Shown here piece by piece: positions 47,520-57,587 of a stretch of 64,000 bases of DNA. The position numbers were made by a program, and so were the translations under genes. The notes below the pieces were generated by a model. It searched no databases. It was not told where the DNA came from and saw only the letters and a program-made list of their open reading frames with translations. Source of the DNA: Crocodylus rhombifer (taxonomy: Eukaryota > Chordata > Crocodylia > Crocodylidae); contig JAVSML010024358.1 of assembly GCA_038503035.1 (NCBI GenBank), positions 434,001 to 498,000 on the forward strand, written 5' to 3'. Every line of letters starts with the position of its first letter. The first letter of the stretch is position 1.

Positions 47520-47534
47520 TCCAATCATCTGGCA
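47520..47534. repeat. Tx1 target duplication, left copy
   Basis: TCCAATCATCTGGCA is identical to 51505-51519. The duplicated bases belong to the host CR1 (antisense of MPDDWK). It proves a target-primed insertion and sets the element limits. Confidence 0.95.
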
Positions 47535-47536
47535 CC

Positions 47537-50500
47537 GTCTTGGAGACTGCAGGCCTCGTCGACGTCTGGCGAGTCCTGCACCCCGACGCGCGCCAGTACA
47601 CCTGGGCCAGGATGAGTGCCGGGGGTCTCACTATGGCCCGCCTCGACCGCATCTATGTCACCAGGCACCACCTGCCACTCCTGCGCAGCGGCCGCATCGT
47701 TCCCTCGGGCCTGTGAGACCACGGCCTAGCTTTTTGTGAACTGAGCCTGCCAGGGAGAATCTGTGCACGAGCGCCTTATTGGTGCTTCAACGTCAGCCTG
47801 CTTCAAGACTCGTACTTCCGGGACTGCTTTGCCAACTTTTGGCGGGGCTGGGAGGCCACAAGGCCGAAGTATTCCTCCTGGAAGCTGTGGTGGGACGTGG
47901 GCAAGGTACAGATTCGGGCCTTTTGCCAGCAGTACACGCAGCTGGCCACCAATGAACTGCGCCGCCGTGTCAGAGAGCTGGAGGAGGACGTGGTGAAGCT
48001 CGAGGCCGCCTTGTTGGCAGCCGGCAGCGATGCGGTGCTGCGCGAGAGCCTCCGGTTCCGGAAGAAGTGCCTGCGCGACTTGGCGGAGAGCGCGGCCCGT
48101 GGAGCGCGGATCCGCGCCCGCTGCCAGGAGCTGGCCGAAACGGATGCCCCGACCCGCTTCTTTTTCAGCCTGGAGCGACGGCGGGCAGCGAGCAAAGTTT
48201 TAGATCACCTCAAGACCTCTGAGGGCCAGGTCATCACTGACCCAGGCGAAGTACGCGAGCATGCTGTGGCTTTCTATCGCGACCTGTTTGCGGCTGAGCC
48301 GTCCTGCCCTGACGCCATGCGGGAACTCCATGCAGGCCTGCCGCGCCTTGGTGCCTTGGAGGCTGGCGAGCTTGAGCGGGAGTTGTCTCTGGCGGAGCTG
48401 GCGGCGGCCGCCGCTGGTCTCGCCTCCGGCAGGGCCCCAGGCCTCGACGGGCTGCCTGCGGAGTTCTACAAGGCTTTCTGGCCTCTTCTCGGCCCCGGCC
48501 TCCTGCGCGTTTTCCAGGAGAGTCTTGCCGACAAGGTCTTGCCGATCAGTTGCCGCCGTGCAGTACTCACGCTGCTGCCCAAGAAGGGAGACCTTGGCTG
48601 CATTAAGAACTGGCGGCCGGTCTCCCTGCTGTGCGCGGATTACAAGATCCTGGCCAAGGCGCTGGCCACCCGCCTCCGCACTGTCATGGCCCCCGTCACT
48701 GGGCCTGAGCAGAGCTACTGCGTGCCGGGCAGAACCATCCATGACAACTTGTTTCTGTTGCGCGACCTACTCACAGCCAGCGACCTCTTTGGCCTGGATG
48801 TTGGCCTTCTCTCCCTGGACCAGGAGAAAGCCTTTGACCAGGTGGACCACACCTACCTCTTTCGGACCCTGGAGGCCTTTGGCTTTGGGCCCCTGTTCAT
48901 CGGCGCCCTCCGGGTCTTGTATCGAGACACTTCCAGCCTGCTCAAGGTGAACGGCGTGCTCTGTGCCCCGTTCCCCGCGCGCAGAGGCATCCGTCAGGGC
49001 TGCCCCCTGTTGGGCATGCTCTATGCCCTGGCCATTGAGCCGCTGTTGCATGTGCTGCGGCGCCGCCTGAGCGGTGTGGCCTTGCCACCAGCCGTGGGCC
49101 CGTCCCTTGCCCCTCCGCTGCGGCTCTCGGCATATGCAGATGACGTGACCGTCTTCCTTAACACCCAGGAGGACGTGGAGGCCCTGACAGCCTGCCAGCG
49201 AGCCTATGAACGCGCCTCTTCGGCCCGTATCAACTGGGCCAAGAGCGACACCCTGCTGCTTGGAGAGTGGATCGCCACGACCCCCCCGGCCTTGCCCGGG
49301 GGCCTCAGCTGGCGCCGCGAGGGCCTCAAGATCCTGGGCGTGTTCCTGGGGCCACCGGCCTTCATGGCGCGCAACTGGGACGGCCTCGAGGAAGGAGTGA
49401 AGGCCCGCCTGCAAAGGTGGCACTGGCGCCTGCCCAGCCTCTCCTACCGTGGACGCGTCCTCATCGTGAACAACCTAGTGGCGGCGAGCCTGTGGCATTG
49501 GTGCGCCGTACTCGACCCGCCGGAGGACCTGCTCGAGAGACTCCAGCGCCTCCTGGTCGACTTCTTCTGGGACGGGCGCCACTGGCTCCCACGACCTGTC
49601 CTTTACCTCCCTGTGACTGAGGGGGGCCAGAGTTTGGTGGACCTGGCAAGCAGGGTGGTCTCCTTCCGCCTCCAGGCCCTCCAGCGACTCCTGTACAGCG
49701 AGGAGCGCCCACCTTGGCAACACCTGGCATGCCGGTTTCTGCAGAGGGTGGGGGCCCTCGGCTTTGACCGGGAGCTCTTCCTGCTGGACCTCACGCTCTT
49801 GAACTGGGCCGTGCTGCCAGCCTTTTACCGTAGCGTGGTGCGAGCCTGGCAAGCCACGTTCCACCTCCAGTCCCAGGCCCGTCGCCTTCAGTTCCCGCGG
49901 GTGCTGGGGGAACCCCTGGTGCACAACCCAGCGCTGAGGCGCCCCGTGCCGAGCCTGGCCTCTGCCAGTCTCACGGCCGCTCTCATTCAGGCGCGTGTTC
50001 TCCGCCTGAGCCACCTCCTGGACCCCGCTCGGTCGGCCTGGCTCTCGCCCGAGGCCTTGAGCAGCCGGCTGGGCATGCGCTCCGTTCGCAGCGTGGGCCG
50101 CTTCCTGTGCGACATCCGGGCCGCCCTCCCTTTGGAGGTGGCAGCTGCCCTGGAGGCCCATCTCCGGGCGGGCCAGGCCCCCTGCACTGAAGACGCCCCG
50201 AGCGAGGCTTTCCCTGTGTTACCAGTCACCCCAGCCGTGGCCGACGATCTGGCCGGCGGCCCTGGCACCCTGCTGACGCTCCCTGTGCCTCCTGACAGTG
50301 ACACGGGTTGTCCTTTTGCTTCTCTGTCGCGTAGAGGTTTATACGCCTGGGTGATCCACGTCCGCCACGCCCAAGTGCTGGCGGGCCGCCCCGACACACC
50401 GTGGCGACGGTGCCTGGGGCCGCCAGGTTCCCCACCGGCCCACCCGGCGTGGCGCACATTGTATAAGCCGCCAATTGCCAAGAAGACTGGCGACCTGCAG

Positions 50501-50992
50501 TGGCGGTTGCTGCACGGCATCCTAGCCACCGGCACGTTTGCGTCCCACTTGGACCCAGCCGCCTCGACAGCCTGCCCTTTCTGCCCGGGGGATGTCGAGG
50601 AGACCCTTTTTCACGCTTTCCTTGACTGCCCCCGCCTGCAGCCGCTCTTTGTCACCCTCAGCCTGCTGCTGCAGGCTCTGGGCAGGAGCTTTTCGGGGAC
50701 CACCTATGTGTGCTCCTGCCCGTACCGGGCGGCTGAGAGGGGCCCCGTCTGCCTGGCCAACTTCGTGCTGGGTCAGGCCAAGTTGGCCGTCCTCAAGAGC
50801 CGCCGGAACCGGCTGGCCGGGACCGGCTCAGATGACGCCCTGCGGCTCTTCCGCCTCCTGGTGCGGGCGCGCCTCTCGCTGGAGTTCGAGCACGCTGTGC
50901 TCCGGCGGGTGGTGCCCGCCTTTGAGGCGCGCTGGGCCCTGGAGGGCGCGCTGTGCCGGGTGGAGGACGGCCGTCTCAAATACGCGCTCTGA
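47537..50992 (+). pseudogene. Tx1-clade ORF2: endonuclease end, RT, zinc knuckle
   Basis: One reading frame runs from the insertion edge to TGA at 50990-50992, with a single stop at 47714-47716. Upstream of it lies endonuclease sequence (GLVDVWRVLHPDARQYTW, then ARLDRIYVTRHHLP). The stop replaces the Ser codon of the SDH motif. The open part from Met 47897 has 1031 codons: RT motifs GLDGLPAEFYKAFWPLL (about 180-197), LPKKGDLGCIKNWRPVSLL (226-244), LDQEKAFDQVDH (about 306), GIRQGCPLLGMLYALAIEPL (about 363) and catalytic YADD at residues 413-416 (49133-49144). A C-terminal CX2CX9HX4C knuckle is at 893-911. All RT catalytic residues are present. The endonuclease is incomplete, so the copy cannot jump unaided. 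Confidence 0.92.
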
Positions 50993-51504
50993 TGTCATGA
51001 CCGGTCTGGGCGACCGGGCTGGCTCGGGGTCGAACTGCGACTTCCAGCTCTGCCGCGTCCTGGGCCCTCACCAGGCTGCCTTTTTGCTCTCTTTTGGGTG
51101 GAAGTTGAAGGCTTTGGGACGTGTATGAGGGGATGGAGCAGGGTCTGAATCGGTTAGGACTGTGTGGCCGGCACGCCGACCACGTAGCATGTGAGACACG
51201 ACGTGAAATGCAGCGAAGGTGTCTGTCACGGTGTGATGTGTGGGTGGTTTGGTTGGCCCGGGGTTTGTTCTTTTGGCCCGGGATTTGGGGTGCGTGGGAC
51301 GCACTTTTGCGGACGGGCTGTGGCTCGGATCTCTTTGTAATACTTGGGTGGGCATTAACTCCCTTGCCCAGTTTGGGTTCTGGATCCGAGGACAAAGAGA
51401 CTTGTCCGATCTCGGTTTTGGGTTGGTAGTAAGTTGTTGGTGCTTTCGCTTGCAAGCGGCCACCATTGTTGTACCCCTGAACCCCTGAATAAAGTATTTA
51501 AAAG
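50993..51504 (+). other. Tx1 LINE 3' untranslated region
   Basis: About 512 bases between the ORF2 stop and the target duplication, rich in TTTGGG/GGTTTGG strings, with AATAAA at 51488-51493 near the end and the terminal TATTTAAAAG. The older copy ends in the related AATAAACTTTTATAAAAAG / TTTAAAAAG tail (62390-62419), so the short A-rich tail is a family feature. The frames on the minus strand here are CR1-free chance frames. Confidence 0.8.
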
Positions 51505-51655
51505 TCCAATCATCTGGCATCTGGCCCAAGCACCACAAGTGCTTGTAAAGCCATGCCAAGGGCCCTGCAATAACCCCTGCTAGCTCCCTCAACACCCTGG
51601 GGTGGAGAGCATCTGGACCCACTGACTTGGACACGTCCAGCCCCTCCAGAAGCCA
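51505..51655 (-). pseudogene. Minus-strand CR1, 5' remainder
   Basis: It continues the CR1 interrupted at 47534. On the minus strand it reads SKSVGPDALHPRVLRELAGV followed by IAGPLAWLYKHLWCLGQMPDD, the start of the CR1 RT. The first 15 bases are the right target duplication. The copy is 5'-truncated at about 51655. Confidence 0.92.
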
Positions 51656-51797
51656 GCAAAATGGGGTCAGAGGAAGGGCAGGCTGAAGTGCTCTAGGTCA
51701 AGAAGTTCTCTGGGTCAAGGGGGCTGTGAGAAGAGCGATTTGACAGCAGGGGTCTACTACAGACCCGCCAATGAAGGGGAGGAGCTGGACCGGGAAA
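51656..51797 (+). pseudogene. CR1 endonuclease fragment
   Basis: The plus-strand sequence encodes SEEGQAEVL and, after a frame change, LTAGVYYRPANEGEELDRE, the middle of the CR1 endonuclease. It joins at about 51797 directly to RT palm sequence, so about 1.4 kb of CR1 between these regions is missing. Confidence 0.75.
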
Positions 51798-52845
51798 GGG
51801 ACCCAGATAGTAGTGGTCGATGGTAGCAAATCATTATGGCGCACCATGACCAGTGGCATCCCCCAAGGCTCTGTCCTTGGGCTGGTTCTCTTTAACATCT
51901 TTAACAACAATGTGGACATTGGTGTCAGAAGCGCACTGGCTAAGTTCACTGATAACACTAAACTTTAGGACATACCGTCCACATGTGTGGACATCCTAGT
52001 GATCCAGGCTGACTTGGATAAACTTAGTAAGTGGGTGAATACAAACCCGGTGATGTTTAATACAGATACATATATGGTATTACACCTTGGGGAAAAGAAC
52101 AAACAAACCATAGCATACTTGTAGGCTCAGCAGTGCTACACTTGCTAGCACCACCGGTGAAAGACACTTGGGGGTCATGATTGAACAAGATGAACATGAG
52201 CCAATGTGATGTCACAGCTGGCAAAGCAAACCAAACACTGGTTTGCATCCATAGGTGCTTCTCAAGTAAGTCTCAGGTTGTCATACTCCTGGTATACTTA
52301 GCCTTGGTGAGGCCACAGCTGGGGTACTACATGCAATTCTGGGCTGCACAATTCAAGAAAGATGTCAAGAAACTTGAGAGAGTCCAGAGGAGAGCCATGT
52401 GCATGATCATAGGGCAAGAGAATAGGCCTTATGAAGAGATGCTGAGAGCCATGGGACTCTTCAGCTTGGAAAAGTGCAGGGTTGGGGAGACCTGGTAGCT
52501 GCCTATAAGTACATAAGGAGTATACATCAGGATCTGGGAGAATGTCTGTTCACCACAGTGCCCAAGGAAAAACCAGGACCAATGGTCATAAACTCCTCCA
52601 AGACCATTTTAGACTGGACATAAGAAAAAATTTCTTCACTGTCTGAGCCCCCAAAAGCTGGAATAGACTCCCTCCAGAAGTGGTGCAGGCACCTACACTG
52701 GATTCATTCAAGAAACGTTTGGATATTTATCTTGCTGGGATCCTTTAACCCCAGTTGACTTCCTGCCCCTGAGGCAAGGGGTTGGACTTGATGATCTTCG
52801 AGGTCCCTTCCAGACCTAACATCTATGAATCTATGAAACATAAAA
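51798..52845 (+). pseudogene. CR1 RT C-terminal half and 3' tail
   Basis: Frames 51771-51968 (TSGIPQGSVLGLVLFNIFNN, then FTDN in place of FADD) and 52181-52498 (ANQTLVCIHRCFSSKSQVVI, LVRPQLGYYMQFWAAQFKKD, KKLERVQRRAMCMIIGQENR). The tail reads GGGGTTGGACTTGATGATCT and ends CATCTATGAATCTATGAAA. It is close to the young copy at 41190-42888 but more decayed, and the RT catalytic Asp pair is broken. Confidence 0.88.
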
Positions 52846-52904
52846 GACATAAGCAGTCCCCATGACCAGGTACCTTAATTTTAGATGTGGGAGTCCTCAG
52901 TGGG

Positions 52905-53180
52905 CATGTCTACATGTTCATTTAGGTGCACCTAAATTTAACGTGCATTGTCTTAATTCCATTAATCCTATTTCCTACATCTACACATGCACATGTTAAT
53001 GTGGATTAATGCCATGTCTGTGGACTGACATGGAACTAAAGTTAGTCAAATAGTCTAAAATAACCATTTTTAAAGTGCATTTAGAGAATGCACATATGAG
53101 CATATGCCCTTAATGTGCCTTAGATTGAGGTAAAGCACCTTAAATTTGCATATGTAGGTGCACTTAGTATCATCATATCT
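52905..53180. mobile_element. TCTACATG/TCTACACATG-type MITE
   Basis: Starts GGGCATGTCTACATGTTCAT, with AGGTGCACCTAAATTTAACG inside. A second CATCTACACATGCACATG string is internal at about 52978. The right side contains ATATGTAGGTGCACTTAG. End sequence and TTAATG-type subterminal bases match the outer element at 9814-12271. Limits approximate. Confidence 0.5.
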
Positions 53181-53650
53181 ATATTACTTTGTGAATATCA
53201 CCTTAAATGCTTACATGTACTTGGTTATTTCAATGCATAACTGGCAGACATCTAACTATGTGGTGGAATACTCACTAACTCAGCATGGGAATACTCCTTA
53301 TATAGTGACTTGAAATAATGATGTGCCCAAAAAGGGTTCTACAAAAGCCAGCACCATGATTAGGGTTAAGCCATTCAGTTAGAAATTCTGAGGATGGAGT
53401 TGTGTTAAATCTTACACCTCTCAGGAATTTAGGAAAAAGAAGTGTCCCTAGGATTTAGGGGGGTCTCACTTTGTTCTTAGCATTCACAATCCTCAATCTC
53501 TCATAAATGTAGGCACTTCTTACTTCAGAAATGGCAAGGGGCAGGTGGGGTTGGGGGGTGGGGCATGGAAGGAAGATACCTTTTATCCAATAGCCAATCA
53601 AGGACTTGGGAGCCGTGGGACAATTTCCCTCCTGTCTGTGGAGACTGAAC
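53181..53650. other. No gene seen
   Basis: Unique AT-rich sequence up to the assembly gap. Confidence 0.45.
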
Positions 53651-53660
53651 NNNNNNNNNN
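53651..53660. other. Assembly gap (10 N)
   Basis: Ten N bases. The nine bases AGACTGAAC end just before the gap and start again just after it, which suggests that two contig ends overlap and were not merged. Confidence 0.95.
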
Positions 53661-56600
53661 AGACTGAACCCACATCTCCCAAGTGAATGACATAATTACC
53701 TACCCAGTGATTGTCTGGGCTGGGTAGGTATGGATCCCTCTTACTGAAGCTGGTCATATTGTATAAAATAATTACATATTTGGGCACTGGAAATAGGAAG
53801 GATTAACATGACTTGACCAGTGGTACAGACTTGGGGGAGGATATTTTTGGATGCCAATCTCTGTGCCAATTAATATTTGATACCCAATGGTTTAACAATG
53901 AAGAACACATTAGCCCTATAAGGCAACAGCCACAAGGCTTTGTTAAAAGTGAGATAGATTAGACAAGCCTTCAGCAGTTCCATGCTAGGGAGACAGAAAT
54001 GTAGTAGAACAACTCCTTGCCACAAAACTAAGTGAAAGCATACCTCATTGCCCAGGCCTTCTCTAAATAGTAATTGTATTTTCCCATTTTAATGGAAAAC
54101 CCAAAATGAATTAATACTTCCATCAAAAATCTAAGTCTGCTGGAGGTAAGGAAAAGGAAAAGGGGGTGGGAGAGAGAGAGAGAAATATCATAATATGGTA
54201 GGCAGACCACTTCACCAGTATGATACTATAGTGTCACGACATATCAGTACCTGGTTGGAAGGATCAATGGACAGCTAGATAGTGTTTTGCATTAACCATA
54301 ATGCCCTTGAAATATTTCTAAAGCTAGAATGTTTATCCCTTACTCATATCAGTGAGCACTTCTTCACAGAAGATTCCCACTTATTTAAGTACAGGCCCAG
54401 CAATCTAACATGTAAAGTCTAATGTCCTTCAAACCTGACCTCCAAAACTTTAACAAATTTATATAACTCAATAGTATTGTCTGATGTTAAAATAGGGTTT
54501 GTCAAACTTCGAAAAGACCCTATGTACTTTTGCTAAGGATTCTTAAATTTAAAGTCTACCTTAATTCTTTGTAACATTGTAGTATACGTGTTTCCATCTT
54601 TTTGCCTGCCACCTCATCCCTATTCATCTTCCACTTATTAAATCTAGTTCTTGCATGCTGTCATTCTTTTGAGAGTTCTTAAGTTTGGGAGTGAATTCGT
54701 CTTTTTTCTCTTTTGCCCCTCATTTTCAGCTTCTCTCAGGGTTGCAAGTTACTGTCATTATTTTCTTGTGGACAGCTTGCTTTTGAGTCCATCAAGCACT
54801 CATAGTTTGTTCTCAGAAGCATTTCAGTTGAGCAACAGGACACTTTGCCTTCCCCAGAAGTTTAGTTGTCTACCTCTGCTGAGCTCTCAGCATCTCTGAC
54901 TGACTGATAGATCATGTTTAAATGCCTTTTTAAGCATGCTGAGTTTATCAGTAAATACAGAAACCAAGAAATATGCAGTGTCATGTTACATAAAATTTCA
55001 TGGTGCATTCTCTGTTCATGAAACGTAGTTTTAAAATTTCACCTTCATAAATGAATACATCACAGAACAAAAGATGGAGAGAGAAGATGTTGATGAAAAG
55101 AGAACTAAAGCATTAGAATTTGTTCATTTATCAGACACAGCACGTGTCAAACAAATAATATAAATAGGATGTCTATGAATACTCAGTGCTCCCTTATAAA
55201 AGATCACGACAGACATTTAAAATGTAGGAAAAAAGCATTAGAATCGTTCATTTGAATACTATGTATTACAGGTAATCTGATCTGGTAACGAGTATAGTGT
55301 CTCTTAAATTTTCTCTGTTATGTTAGGTTATGTTGCTTATGTAGTATCTTGTATACTGATGTGACACAGCATAATGTGATTTAATTCAATATGACAGTAA
55401 CAACTTAGAAGGAAACCTACTTTGAATCAGATACTCACCATCAATTTCAACTGTGGGTATCTGATCTGATTTGCTGAGCTTTTGACGACTGGATATCTGT
55501 GAACAGCAGGTCCTTGTGGGTATCCATGGCAATCCATGAACAGCAATGCTTTTCTGTTTCCACATCCTTTGAGGCCATTCATGGTGGATTCACTGACATT
55601 TTCAACATACCTATGAGCCTGGATATCTGTAGGGTCTAGGAGACAGAGGTAATAAATAAATTAGCACCAATAATGAGTATCAAACCTCTAGGATATGCTG
55701 AAGCTTCCCCTGAGCTGTCAGAAAAAACTTAAAAAATAAAGTTGGATAAGAGTGATACTCATGGAAAGCTTCATAAATACAAGCTCAGTCACAAAATTCT
55801 AGACACAAGTGATTACATTTTCTAACATATAAGAAGGAGCTGGAGACCACAAGGCAACCCTTAAGGAAATCAAAACTTTCCTCATTTATGAACTATGGAG
55901 GAAGCTGGAATGAACTGGAAGAATTATTTTCTCTTAAAAAATGTGTTTGTTTGTTTTATAGGGGGCTGAGGGGTGCCAGTTTAGCTTCACTTTGGCCAGA
56001 AGGACTTAGAAATATGTCAACTTTGTGAAATACCACTTCTTGCAGAACCTGGATATTCCTTTGATATCTGCCCAGAGTACCACACAACTTTCCTTAGTTT
56101 GCAAATTGAAGCATCATCTTCTGTCACCTAGCACAGTACTGAATAAATAATATGAACAGCTTCTATTCTGCAAAAATCTAAAAAACTAGAGTGTACTTTT
56201 GCCTATTTTTTTTCTATTTTGAATAACCGGTCAAACTATTTTAACCAATTACTCAAACTCCCCTAAATGGGCAAGCCACCAAAAGATTTGTAGCATTTTT
56301 CTATTCATTATGTTAATGATTATGCTAGTACTTTCTGCTGAGAATGGGGGGAAGAGGAAGAGTGATTTAGGTAGGACAGGAAATAGTTTTCATGCTGTTT
56401 ATCTTTGATTGTGATTTGACTATCTGTTCTTTCTCTGTCCTTGTTACAACCTCAATTGATAGAGCCAAGCTAAGAGAACCTCTGGCATTCTTTTTTGGTT
56501 TCTGTCTCTATGTTCATTCCTTTCTTTCTTTGCCTGGCTTCATTCCTACCTTCCAGTACGCATTTATTTCTACATAGGAACTCAAATCTTAATACTGACT

Positions 56601-57005
56601 TAGAAAACCTTGATTTATGGGTAAAATCAAATCTAAGGGGGAAAAAACCAAAATATGGAGAATGCCCATAATATATATATTTTTTTCTGAAATATATTAG
56701 ACTCAGTGGAAAACAGGCATTCAATGGACTAATGTATGTGTAATATAGCCATGTCTGAAGAGGATGAGTACACTATGACAGTTAATTTTTGAAAAGGGAA
56801 ATATAATGCATGAATTGTATGTAATGTGCCAATCTAATAAAACGGATTTGGCTAAGTGGCTGGAAATTGATTATCATCTGGTGGGAAATTTTGATCACCT
56901 GCAAAAGATGATCCAGAGCCAAGAATCTTCAGATTTGAAAAGACAAAGTCTGTCAACAGCCGCTTCTACAGAAAGTGAGAAAAGTGGATGCAGGGGAAAG
57001 AGAGT
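53661..57005. other. Unique AT-rich DNA, no gene seen
   Basis: Chance frames only (up to 84 codons). Small GA-rich tract at 54170-54186. No repeat family recognised. Confidence 0.5.
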
Positions 57006-57587
57006 TATCTTTCTCTCTTTCAAAATGGCGACTGACAGAAGTGTTTGCTCAGAGTTCTGAGAGCTTTTTCTTATTTTGTGAGCCTTTCTCCTTCACTTGT
57101 TTTGGTTTCCCTCCCCTAGACAGTCTGACCCATTTCTCATTGTAGTTCCCATTGTAGTAATTTTTCATTACTTTTTCCTTGCCTTTCCCCACCCTTTTCT
57201 CAGCCCTTTCTGCTGCAGTAACCACCTTCCCCTTCCCCTCCCCTCCCCTCCCCTCAGTTTGTGTTTTGTTTTCCCTCCCTCTCCCTGCAGCTGCTCTGCT
57301 GTTTATCGTTTTCCCTTCCCTTCCCTGCCACATTGTTTATCTTTCTCCTCTCTCCTGGAGTTGATTGGTTTGTTTGTTTCCAGCTTCTTTGTTCCCTGCA
57401 TCATCCCCCACCTCTCTGGTTCCTTGCAGGGTTAATCATTTTTTTTTCCTGGAATGGCTCCCAGTGGTTCACTGCTGGGGCTTCAGCCCTTCTGGACCAG
57501 AGCTTTGGTCTCTGGCTTTGTGTCCCTCCCTCCATTGGAGCGGAGGAGGTACTCATAGGCTGTAAACATGTCCTCTATGCTGCCCAA
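57006..57587 (+). promoter_or_regulatory. Tx1 LINE 5' UTR with YY1-like motif
   Basis: CAAAATGGCGAC at 57021-57032 fits the YY1 binding consensus (AANATGGCGNC) and lies about 15-20 bases from the inferred 5' end. A pyrimidine-rich tract with repeated CCCCT units runs at 57220-57256. Copy B keeps CAAAATGGCCAC in the same place. In human L1 a YY1 site near the 5' end sets the transcription start, so this could be the element's promoter; that is inference by analogy. Confidence 0.5.

Larger units (their letters stand above)
46114..47534 (-). mobile_element. Minus-strand CR1 LINE, 3' portion (host of Tx1 insertion)
   Basis: Its 3' end is a triple ATCATAGAA repeat at 46114. Coding sequence extends leftward on the minus strand to the ANVVPIFKK segment at about 47500, where the Tx1 element interrupts it. 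The rest is at 51505-51655. The 15-bp TCCAATCATCTGGCA at 47520-47534 is the left target duplication. Confidence 0.93.
47535..51504 (+). mobile_element. Young Tx1-clade (L1-like) LINE, 5'-truncated
   Basis: A 3970-base insertion within a CR1, flanked by a perfect 15-bp duplication. It starts inside the endonuclease and runs through RT, C-terminal zinc knuckle and a ~510-base 3' untranslated region ending AATAAAGTATTTAAAAG. Endonuclease-RT order, RT sequence and the C-terminal knuckle place it in the Tx1 group of the L1 clade. It is strikingly GC- and CpG-rich against an AT-rich background and nearly uninterrupted, hence recent. Copies at 57006 and 62420 are old relatives of the same clade. Confidence 0.93.

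Noticed and set aside
47897..50992. A novel intact host protein of 1031 residues
   Set aside because: It is the RT and C-terminal part of LINE ORF2: RT motifs, YADD, zinc knuckle, target duplication and 3' tail all agree.
48200..51455. Long minus-strand frames opposite the Tx1 ORF2 (up to 228 codons)
   Set aside because: They mirror a GC-rich coding frame on the plus strand and have no domains. Shadow frames.
57097..57435. Hydrophobic Leu/Phe/Ser-rich frame as a membrane protein
   Set aside because: It translates the pyrimidine-rich 5' UTR of the LINE; all three frames of CT-rich DNA give such peptides.
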